Source: Cloacibacterium rupense (GTDB lineage: Bacteria > Bacteroidota > Bacteroidia > Flavobacteriales > Weeksellaceae). From it: DNA of 64,000 nt. The stretch is taken from positions 363,191 through 427,190 of the forward strand of contig NZ_BMLV01000002.1 of assembly GCF_014645495.1 (NCBI RefSeq). Direction: 5' to 3'. How positions within the stretch are numbered: position 1 is the first letter of the stretch; each line of letters starts with the position of its first letter. Under the pieces are notes generated by a model. It ran no database searches, was not told where the DNA came from, and worked only from the letters and a program-made list of their open reading frames with translations. The position numbers and the translations under genes are program-made. Positions 51,674 to 58,266 of this stretch are shown here, one piece after another.

Positions 51674-53800
51674 ATGAGCACTAACACCAAAGACCTTCGC
51701 AACGTAGTTTTACTCGGACATTCAGGAAGCGGTAAAACTACCTTTATAGAGACTATGCTTTTTGAAGGCGGCGCTATCAAAAGACGTGGAACTATAGAAG
51801 CACACAACACCGTTTCCGACAACACAGACCTAGAACATCAGCGCGAAAACACCCTATTTTCTCACCAAATGTTTGTAAACTGGAGAAAAAACAAAATCAA
51901 CGTTTTAGACACTCCAGGTTTTGATGATTTCGTGGGCGAAGTAATCGCTTCTCTTAAAGTAGCAGATACCGCACTTATCCTCGTTAATGCTTCTGCTGGT
52001 GTAGAAGTAGGTACAGAATTGGTTTGGGAATATGTAGAAAAATACCAAACTCCTACCCTATTTGTTGTCAACCAAATAGACCATCCAAAGGCAGATTTCG
52101 AAGCGTCTTTGGAACAAATTAAAAATAGATTTGGAGCAAAAGCATTGCCAATTCAGTATCCATTAAATTCTGGAGAAGGATTCAATCAAATTATTGATGC
52201 CTTGAGAATGGTAATGTATGAATTTCCTGCAACTGGTGGTAAGCCAGAGAAAAAACCAATCCCAGAATCTGAACTGGCAAGAGCTAATGAAATGCACAAC
52301 GCATTGGTAGAAATAGCCGCAGAAAACGAGGAAGGTCTAATGGAAAAATATTTCGAAGAAGGAAATCTTTCAGAAGAAGAATTGGCTCAAGGTCTTAATA
52401 TTGCCTTAGCAAAACACGATTTTTTCCCAGTTTTTGTAGCTTCAGGACTTAAAGATATGGGTTCTGGTAGAATTATGGGCTTTATAGATGATATTGCTCC
52501 GTCTCCTGCCGATAGAGCTGGCGAAAAATTAGAAAACGGCGAATTGCTAAAATGTGACTCTAACGATAAAACCACCTTATTTATTTACAAAACCCAAAGT
52601 GAACCACAAGTAGGAATTGTTTCTTATTTCAAAGTTTATTCTGGTGAATTAAAACCTGGTGATGAATTGGTAAATGCAGAAAACGGCGAAACAGAAAGAA
52701 TTTCTCAGATTTTCTTAGCCGAAGGTAAAGACAGAACTCCTGTAGATAAATTAGTTGCTGGTGATCTGGGCGTTACCGTAAAATTGAAATACGGACATTC
52801 TAATAACACCCTGAATACAAAAGGTGTAGATAGAAAAATAGAGCCAATGCAGTTCCCTGAAAGCAGAATCAGAAAAGCCATTTTTACTGAAAACGCTGCC
52901 GAAATGGAAAAACTTATTTCTTCTTTACACAAAATTCAAGAAGAAGACCCTACGCTACAAGTTTTGCAATCTAACGAAACCAAAGAAACCATCTTGAGCG
53001 GACAAGGACAATTGCACCTAGATTTGGTAAAATTCCGTTTAGAAAAAGAATTTGGGGTAAAAATGGAAATGAAAAACCCTAAAGTCTCTTACCGCGAAAC
53101 CATCACCGGAAAAGCAGATGCAGATTACCGACACAAAAAACAATCTGGCGGCGCAGGACAATTTGGTGAAATACATATGAGAGTAGAAAATTACTACGAA
53201 GGAATGCCAGAACCAGAAGGTTTCAACATTAGAAATAAAGAATTTGAAGATTTATCTTGGGGCGGAAAATTTGCTTTCTACTGGTGCATTGTAGGCGGAG
53301 CTATCGATTCTAGATACATTGGCGCTATTAAAAAAGGAATAATGCAACAGATGAAAGAAGGGCCATTAACAGGTTCTCATTGTCAAAACATTAGAGTTTC
53401 TGTCTATGACGGAAAAATGCACAGCGTAGATTCTAATGATATTTCTTTCCAATTGGCAGCTTCTGGAGCTTTCAAAGAAGCTTTTCACAATGCAAGACCT
53501 CAATTGTTAGAACCAATGTACCACGTAGAAATTCTTTGCCCAGACGAATGTACTGGTGATGTGATGGGAGATTTACAAACCAGACGTGCAATGATTTCTG
53601 GAATGGATACCGAAGGTCATTATCAAAAAATTATGGCAGAAGTTCCACTAGCCGAAATGAATGATTATGGTTCTACCTTGCGTTCTTTAACTGGTGGTAG
53701 AGCTAAATTTACGATGAAATTTAGTGACTATCAATTGGTTCCTGCCAACGTACAACAAGAATTGGTAAAACAACATTCTCTAGAAAAAGCAGAAGCTTAG
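51674..53800 (+). CDS. Elongation factor G paralogue lacking the switch II histidine (EF-G2-like)
   Basis: 708 residues, full EF-G length and domain order. The P-loop is GHSGSGKTT (Gly15-Thr22). The G3 motif is Asp79-Thr-Pro-Gly-Phe83-Asp-Asp-Phe where EF-G has DTPGHVDF, so the catalytic His is Phe. The G4 motif is Asn133-Gln-Ile-Asp instead of NKxD, and switch I reads RENTLF in place of RGITI. Domains II-V are present (GEIHMRVE, GAFKEAFHNARPQLLEPMYHVEI, TLRSLTGGRAKFTMKF). A Bacteroides EF-G2 that supports translation with little GTP hydrolysis is known and reads alike. The canonical EF-G is not in this window. Confidence 0.93.
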   Translation: MSTNTKDLRNVVLLGHSGSGKTTFIETMLFEGGAIKRRGTIEAHNTVSDNTDLEHQRENTLFSHQMFVNWRKNKINVLDTPGFDDFVGEVIASLKVADTALILVNASAGVEVGTELVWEYVEKYQTPTLFVVNQIDHPKADFEASLEQIKNRFGAKALPIQYPLNSGEGFNQIIDALRMVMYEFPATGGKPEKKPIPESELARANEMHNALVEIAAENEEGLMEKYFEEGNLSEEELAQGLNIALAKHDFFPVFVASGLKDMGSGRIMGFIDDIAPSPADRAGEKLENGELLKCDSNDKTTLFIYKTQSEPQVGIVSYFKVYSGELKPGDELVNAENGETERISQIFLAEGKDRTPVDKLVAGDLGVTVKLKYGHSNNTLNTKGVDRKIEPMQFPESRIRKAIFTENAAEMEKLISSLHKIQEEDPTLQVLQSNETKETILSGQGQLHLDLVKFRLEKEFGVKMEMKNPKVSYRETITGKADADYRHKKQSGGAGQFGEIHMRVENYYEGMPEPEGFNIRNKEFEDLSWGGKFAFYWCIVGGAIDSRYIGAIKKGIMQQMKEGPLTGSHCQNIRVSVYDGKMHSVDSNDISFQLAASGAFKEAFHNARPQLLEPMYHVEILCPDECTGDVMGDLQTRRAMISGMDTEGHYQKIMAEVPLAEMNDYGSTLRSLTGGRAKFTMKFSDYQLVPANVQQELVKQHSLEKAEA

Positions 53801-53821
53801 TTTAAATAAGAAAATCAATTT

Positions 53822-53856
53822 AAAACCTCAACTTTTAGGGTTGAGGTTTTGTTATT
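53822..53856. terminator. Terminator between the EF-G paralogue and the DUF922 gene
   Basis: AAAACCTCAAC (53822-53832) pairs with GTTGAGGTTTT (53840-53850), followed by T-rich sequence. The stop of the minus-strand DUF922 gene (53835-53837) lies in the loop. Confidence 0.8.
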
Positions 53857-54365
53857 TTTAAAAGATTATCAACTCTTTCTTTCCAAATTTTTTGTTTTTC
53901 AATATTAGTCCCATAGCTAGTTTCTTCTTCAAATAAGTTTTGAAAATCAATATACTCTTGATAAACCTTGTCATATAATATTTGAAAGTCCCTATTGAAT
54001 TTTTCTACTGTATCAACCCTCTCTAATAATACCTTTGACAATTTCCGTGAAAAAAATTCAGCAATATCAAAATGAATTTGCTCATGTTCCAATAATCCAT
54101 TTTGATTTAAATATTGTAGACTAACCCAAGACTTTTCAGAATCAAAAGTTGCAAAAATTTTAATCTTAATTTTTCCTGTCCAAATTGATTTTGATAAAAC
54201 TTTATAGTTTATGCTTATCATTGAATTAGCGGCAAAATTACTAATAGCAGGAGGTTTTCCCTTAAAATCAGAAAACTCTATTTTTCTTGTCTCTTGCCAT
54301 TCTATCTCTTGAGAAAAAAGAAAAGAATTTAAAAGTAATGACAATATAAAAACAAAATTCCTCAA
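53835..54365 (-). CDS. Secreted DUF922-family putative metalloprotease
   Basis: 176 residues with a TTG start two bases after the TPR gene stop; the TTG opens a good signal peptide (RNFVFILSLLLNSFLFSQ), so the start is credible. DUF922 features: WQETRKIEFSDFKGKPPA with its Asp/Phe pattern, and a zinc site HEQIHFDIAEFF matching HExxH. The C-terminal half is helical. The family is annotated as secreted zinc-dependent proteases, without a known substrate. Translation is probably coupled to the upstream TPR gene. Confidence 0.8.
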   Translation of the reverse strand: MRNFVFILSLLLNSFLFSQEIEWQETRKIEFSDFKGKPPAISNFAANSMISINYKVLSKSIWTGKIKIKIFATFDSEKSWVSLQYLNQNGLLEHEQIHFDIAEFFSRKLSKVLLERVDTVEKFNRDFQILYDKVYQEYIDFQNLFEEETSYGTNIEKQKIWKERVDNLLKITKPQP

Positions 54366-54367
54366 CT

Positions 54368-55738
54368 TTACTTCTTCTTACTTTTCACTTTTTTTACTTG
54401 ATCTTTGATGTAAGGATACTTTTGCTCCATATCATCTGCAATTGAAGAATCTAGTTCTAGTGCCATTGTAAGGGCGTTTTGTCCGTGTTCTTCTTCACCA
54501 ATGTTAAAGAAAGAATTACTCATTTGGTAATACAATTCTGCTCTTTTGTGTAATTTCAGGGCTTTCTCTAAGACCGTAATTGCATCTTCGTAATCACCAA
54601 TCAACATTAAAACTTCGGTGTAAGCATACCAATTGTAGAATCTTTTGGGTTCTGCTTCTACCAATTTTTTAAGACAAGTAAGAGATTCTTCGAATCTGCC
54701 AGAATCTATATATAAAAATGCTAATTTCTTCTGAAAATCAAGGTTATTTTCGTTCAAAGCTACCGCCTCTTTAGCGAAATGTAGTGCTTCTCTATTACTG
54801 CCCATTTCTAGATAAATATCACTTTGCTCCATCATCGAAAGATAAAATTGAGGGTCTTCTTTCAGAGATTTTTGAAAAGCTCTCAGTGCTTCCAGATTCT
54901 TTTTATCTTCCTTGTAGCACAACCCTATTTTGTAATAGGTAAAAGCCTTGGTATATTCTAATTCTAACTGTTCTTCATACACTTCTATTGCTTTTTGCCA
55001 TTGTTCTAAAGCTTCGTAACATGCTGCTTTATTGGCATAAACGCCCGTTGCATCAGAATTGATGGCAAGTAAATAATCAAACGCAAGAATTGCTTTTTCG
55101 TAGTTTTTTCTATTGAAATAAAACTGTCCCATTTCGAACCAAGCGGTTTCTGAAAAAGGAAACTGATTGATGTAATTTTGGGCAAATTCTTCTGCTTCTT
55201 CGTGTCTGTTAAGTTGTTGGTAACACATCATCGCACTTTCCAGAGAATAATCATCTTGAGGATCGTGCTTAAGTGCTAATTTATAATGCTTTAGCGCATT
55301 AAAAGGATCGTCTAGATTATGATATTCGTCTGCAATAAAATTATGAAGGAAATTTTCTTCTTCTTCTAATTCTAAAGCTTTGAGACAATAATCTATAGAC
55401 TTTCTAGGATTTCCGTTGTTAGAAAAATATTTAGCACAACAAACCAAATAATCTGTGGTTTCTGAACACGCTGGTTCTAGCTCATTGATTAACTGACGAG
55501 CCTGTACATATCTTTCTAAATCCAAAAGAACTTCTAGTTGTTTTACTTTAAGTTCAAGAGAATTAGGGTGGAGTTTTAATCCGTAATTTACGGCAGTTTC
55601 CGCAAAGTGCGTATCTCCCATTTCTAGGTAAAAAATAACCAAATCTTCTATTTCTTCTGAATCGAAATAGTAATTCTCGTTATTCTCTATCATTTCTTCG
55701 AACTTTTTAGAAAGTTCATTTTCAAAAAATTCTTCCAA
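54368..55738 (-). CDS. TPR-repeat protein
   Basis: 456 residues of about 12 tetratricopeptide repeats. Repeat-type stretches are easy to see: FNALKHYKLALKHDPQD, YEKAILAFDYLLAINSDA, QKAIEVYEEQLELEYTKAFTYYKIGLCYKE, NREALHFAKEAVALNENN. No signal peptide or membrane helix, so cytoplasmic. Start TTG at 55738 (EEFFENELSKKFEEMIENN), chosen because the conserved acidic N-terminus precedes the first ATG at 55693. TPR proteins are scaffolds; partner unknown. Followed directly by the DUF922 gene and preceded by a repeat array. Confidence 0.88.
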   Translation of the reverse strand: MEEFFENELSKKFEEMIENNENYYFDSEEIEDLVIFYLEMGDTHFAETAVNYGLKLHPNSLELKVKQLEVLLDLERYVQARQLINELEPACSETTDYLVCCAKYFSNNGNPRKSIDYCLKALELEEEENFLHNFIADEYHNLDDPFNALKHYKLALKHDPQDDYSLESAMMCYQQLNRHEEAEEFAQNYINQFPFSETAWFEMGQFYFNRKNYEKAILAFDYLLAINSDATGVYANKAACYEALEQWQKAIEVYEEQLELEYTKAFTYYKIGLCYKEDKKNLEALRAFQKSLKEDPQFYLSMMEQSDIYLEMGSNREALHFAKEAVALNENNLDFQKKLAFLYIDSGRFEESLTCLKKLVEAEPKRFYNWYAYTEVLMLIGDYEDAITVLEKALKLHKRAELYYQMSNSFFNIGEEEHGQNALTMALELDSSIADDMEQKYPYIKDQVKKVKSKKK

Positions 55739-55752
55739 ATTCTTTATTTTTT

Positions 55753-55839
55753 GTTTGAAGGTTTGAAAAAGTTTGATTTTGTTTGAAATAGTTAAAAGTA
55801 GTCAATCAAACCACTTCAAACGTTCAAACCTTATCAAAC
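55753..55839. repeat. Inverted array of ten-base GTTTGA repeats
   Basis: Units GTTTGAAG, GTTTGAAAAA, GTTTGATTTT, GTTTGAAATA and GTTAAAAGTA run 55753-55800 with a 10-base period. The mirror set (units GTTTGATAAG, GTTTGAAC, GTTTGAAGTG, GTTTGATT on the minus strand) lies at 55804-55839, so the two sets can pair. It occupies the gap between glmM and the TPR gene. Confidence 0.6.
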
Positions 55840-57221
55840 TAGATAAAACTCTTAATTTTTTCTATCATTTTATCTGCCAAATCATCTGCTTCTTGCTGAG
55901 AAAAGGCTTCTGTATAAATTCTAATAATTGGTTCGGTGTTAGATTTTCTTAAATGCACCCAATTTTCTGGGAAATCTATTTTCACACCGTCAATCGTAGA
56001 AATTTCTTCGTTTTTATATTCTTCTTGCATCTTTACCAAAAGTGCATCTACATCAATTTCTGGAGTAAGCTCTATCTTCTTTTTGCCCATATAATATGCT
56101 GGATATGTAGCTCTTAACTCAGAAACAGTTTTGTTTTCTTTTGCTAAATGGGTCAAAAACAATGCAGCACCAACCAAAGAATCTCTTCCGTAATGCAAAT
56201 CTGGATAAATAATTCCGCCGTTTCCTTCACCGCCAATTACTGCATTTTTTTCTTTCATTAAAGTTACTACATTTACTTCTCCAACTGCACTTGCAAAATA
56301 TTCAGAATCTAGATTTCTAGCAACATCTCTCAAAGCTCTGCTCGAAGAAAGGTTAGAAATCGCAACTCCTTTCTTATGTCTCAGCAAATAGTCTGCCACC
56401 GCAACTAAAGTGTATTCTTCGCCGAACATTTCGCCATTTTCGTCAATCAATGCCAATCTGTCAACATCAGGATCTACCACAATTCCTACATCTGCTCCTT
56501 CTTTTTTGATTAAATCACAAATGTCCGTCAAATGCTCTTTCAAAGGTTCTGGATTGTGCGGAAATTGTCCGTTTGGTTCGCAATATAATTTCACGACTTC
56601 GCAACCTAATTTTTCTAAAAGTGGCGGAAGCGAAATTCCTCCTGTAGAATTTACAGCATCTAAAACCACTTTGAATTTTTTAGCTTTCACGGCTTCTACA
56701 TCTACCATTGGTAAATCTAGAATTTTTTGAATATGAATATCAAAAGCATCTGTTCTGGTTTCATATTTCCCTAAATCATCTACTTCAGCAAAGTTGAAAT
56801 CTTCCTTTTCGGCAATTTCCAGCATTTCTGCACCATCTTTTCCACTGATGAATTCTCCTTTTTCGTTAAGCAATTTCAGCGCATTCCATTGTTTTGGGTT
56901 ATGAGAAGCAGTGAGGATAATTCCACCGTCAGCATTTAACTCTGGAACCATTACTTCTACAGTTGGTGTAGTTGATAAACCTAAATCTACTACATTAATT
57001 CCCAGGCCTTGTAAAGTAGCGGTAACCAATGAATTAACCATTGCGCCAGAAATTCTAGCATCTCTACCAATGACTAAAGTTAAATCTTTTTTATTTTGAG
57101 TTTTTTGAAGCCAAGTTCCGAAAGCTGCGGTAAATTTTACTACATCTACTGGTGTAAGATTATCATCTACTTTACCACCTATTGTTCCTCGGATTCCTGA
57201 TATACTTTTGATTAAAGACAT
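55839..57221 (-). CDS. glmM: Phosphoglucosamine mutase
   Basis: Converts glucosamine-6-phosphate to glucosamine-1-phosphate for peptidoglycan and lipopolysaccharide. 460 residues. The phospho-serine loop is Ser106 in ILTASHNPKQWNALK. The metal loop is DPDVDRLALIDENG, the sugar-binding loop GGEGNGGIIYP, and the phosphate-binding loop LRKSNTEPIIRIYTE. The opening SLIKSISGIRGTIGGK is that of the glmM-like phosphohexomutases. The symbol is a family assignment; a phosphoglucomutase/phosphomannomutase role is possible but less likely. Confidence 0.88.
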   Translation of the reverse strand: MSLIKSISGIRGTIGGKVDDNLTPVDVVKFTAAFGTWLQKTQNKKDLTLVIGRDARISGAMVNSLVTATLQGLGINVVDLGLSTTPTVEVMVPELNADGGIILTASHNPKQWNALKLLNEKGEFISGKDGAEMLEIAEKEDFNFAEVDDLGKYETRTDAFDIHIQKILDLPMVDVEAVKAKKFKVVLDAVNSTGGISLPPLLEKLGCEVVKLYCEPNGQFPHNPEPLKEHLTDICDLIKKEGADVGIVVDPDVDRLALIDENGEMFGEEYTLVAVADYLLRHKKGVAISNLSSSRALRDVARNLDSEYFASAVGEVNVVTLMKEKNAVIGGEGNGGIIYPDLHYGRDSLVGAALFLTHLAKENKTVSELRATYPAYYMGKKKIELTPEIDVDALLVKMQEEYKNEEISTIDGVKIDFPENWVHLRKSNTEPIIRIYTEAFSQQEADDLADKMIEKIKSFI

Positions 57222-57324
57222 CTTTTGATTAAAGTTTAAGGTTTAAAATCTAAATTTCTGCAAAATTACTGAAATTAACAAGAGGAAATTGTTTTCTGTG
57301 GATAAATAATAGAATCTAAAAAAA

Positions 57325-57474
57325 CTAACTGCAACCGCAATCTTTATCACAATGTGTTCTTTTGCTATCAAATTTTTTTTGTGTGAAGTTTTTCTTCAGA
57401 ATAATAAACAATGAATAGCAAGACGCTAACACAACGACAAAAATGATAATATACTGAATAACAAGTGAATTCAT
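57325..57474 (-). CDS. FeoB-associated Cys-rich membrane peptide
   Basis: 49 residues. An N-terminal membrane helix (about 4-27, LVIQYIIIFVVVLASCYSLFII) is followed by a short basic stretch and a Cys-rich tail (THCDKDCGCS). This matches the small FeoB-associated Cys-rich membrane proteins that accompany ferrous iron transport in many bacteria. The start ATG lies four bases after a TATCTTTG -7 box. It is in the same iron island as feoA/feoB though not in their operon. The tail may bind or pass on iron; role inferred. Confidence 0.8.
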   Translation of the reverse strand: MNSLVIQYIIIFVVVLASCYSLFIILKKNFTQKKFDSKRTHCDKDCGCS

Positions 57475-57478
57475 GTTG

Positions 57479-57486
57479 CAAAGATA
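57479..57486 (-). promoter_or_regulatory. -7 box giving a leaderless FeoB-associated peptide mRNA
   Basis: On the minus strand TATCTTTG (57486-57479) is followed by CAAC and the ATG at 57474, so the predicted transcript start is at or next to the ATG. Confidence 0.65.
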
Positions 57487-57506
57487 CAAATATTATTTTT
57501 AATTTT

Positions 57507-57525
57507 ATTTGTATTTATTCTAAAT
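57507..57525. promoter_or_regulatory. Putative Fur-type box between two small iron-island genes
   Basis: ATTTGTATTTATTCTAAAT is a partial 9-1-9 palindrome sharing the right half ATTCTAAAT with the site before feoA. It lies between two divergent -7 boxes and overlaps the -33 region of the plus-strand promoter. Confidence 0.45.
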
Positions 57526-57531
57526 AAACGT

Positions 57532-57539
57532 TAATTTTG
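57532..57539 (+). promoter_or_regulatory. -7 box giving a leaderless 52-residue peptide mRNA
   Basis: TAATTTTG with a -33 TTG at 57509-57511 (20-base spacing) ends four bases before the ATG at 57544 (CCAA between). Confidence 0.65.
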
Positions 57540-57543
57540 CCAA

Positions 57544-57702
57544 ATGAATGAATTTAGAGCTAACCCATATTTTAATTTGATTGTTCCAGCGATAGATACC
57601 AACGCCAATCAAGAATTATATTGTGGCAAAAAGAAATGCTGCAAAAAATTCAAAAAGGGAAAAAGGTGTAAAAAATGCCCAGGAAGAGATAAAATTTCAT
57701 AA
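57544..57702 (+). CDS. Small Cys/Lys-rich cytoplasmic peptide, iron island
   Basis: 52 residues, too short for routine gene calling. The N-terminal half (MNEFRANPYFNLIVPAIDTN) is ordinary; the C-terminal half is strongly basic with five Cys in the pattern C-x4-CC-x8-C-x2-C (YCGKKKCCKK, RCKKCPGR). No signal or membrane segment. Divergent from the FeoB-associated peptide across a shared promoter region with a Fur-like palindrome, and 22 bases upstream of ferritin. The promoter and spacing support a real gene. It could bind metal or nucleic acid; function unknown. Confidence 0.7.
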   Translation: MNEFRANPYFNLIVPAIDTNANQELYCGKKKCCKKFKKGKRCKKCPGRDKIS

Positions 57703-57724
57703 TTTTGAGTAAAATATATTCAAG

Positions 57725-58228
57725 ATGAACAGAGACATAATCTATAATTTGCTCAACTCACAAATAGCAAAAGAACAATATGCCGCGCAATTATACTTAT
57801 CTATGAGCGCTTGGTTTTACGAAAGAGATTTAGACGGAATCGCTAATTATTTTAGAATTCAATCTAAAGAAGAATTAATGCACGCTGAAAAATTCTTTGA
57901 TTTTCTGAATGACCTTGGCGGAAAAATTGTTTTACAAAGTGTAGAACAACCTCCACACGATTTCACAGATGCACAAGCTATCTTTGAAAAAGCTCTAGAA
58001 CATGAAAAACTGGTTACTCAAAGTATTTTTGCCATCGTAAAAGCTGCCAATGAAATTGGTGATTATTCTACTGCTTCATTTCTTCAATGGTTTGTAAACG
58101 AACAAGTAGAGGAAGAAGCTACCGCATCTCAATTAATTACAAAAATTAAATTGGTGAAAGATAATCCTTCAGCGCTTTATCTATTCGACCAAGAATTAGC
58201 ACAAAGGGTTTTAACTCCTGGAGAATAA
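57725..58228 (+). CDS. ftnA: Ferritin (non-haem)
   Basis: Stores iron as a ferric core after oxidising Fe2+. 167 residues. Four-helix bundle with the ferroxidase ligands in EQYAAQLYLSMSAWFYERDLDGIANYFRIQSKEELMHAEKFFDFLNDLGG (Glu, Glu, His), and in the third and fourth helices (EHEKLVTQSIFAIVKAAN, FVNEQVEEEATASQLI). A TAATTTTG box at 57700-57707 overlaps the stop of the preceding small peptide, so ferritin can be transcribed alone or with it. The terminator follows closely. Confidence 0.95.
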   Translation: MNRDIIYNLLNSQIAKEQYAAQLYLSMSAWFYERDLDGIANYFRIQSKEELMHAEKFFDFLNDLGGKIVLQSVEQPPHDFTDAQAIFEKALEHEKLVTQSIFAIVKAANEIGDYSTASFLQWFVNEQVEEEATASQLITKIKLVKDNPSALYLFDQELAQRVLTPGE

Positions 58229-58233
58229 AAACA

Positions 58234-58260
58234 AAAACTGCTTTCTGAAGCAGTTTTTTT
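58234..58260. terminator. Terminator of ferritin (and likely feoB)
   Basis: AAAACTGCTT (58234-58243) pairs with AAGCAGTTTT (58248-58257), followed by a T-run; the A-rich left flank gives a weaker U-tract for feoB on the minus strand. Confidence 0.85.
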
Positions 58261-58266
58261 ATGGAT

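Noticed and set aside
55753-55839. GTTTGA repeats as a small CRISPR array
   Set aside because: Units are 8-10 bases, there are no unique spacers of 30 or so bases, no cas genes, and the two halves are inverted.
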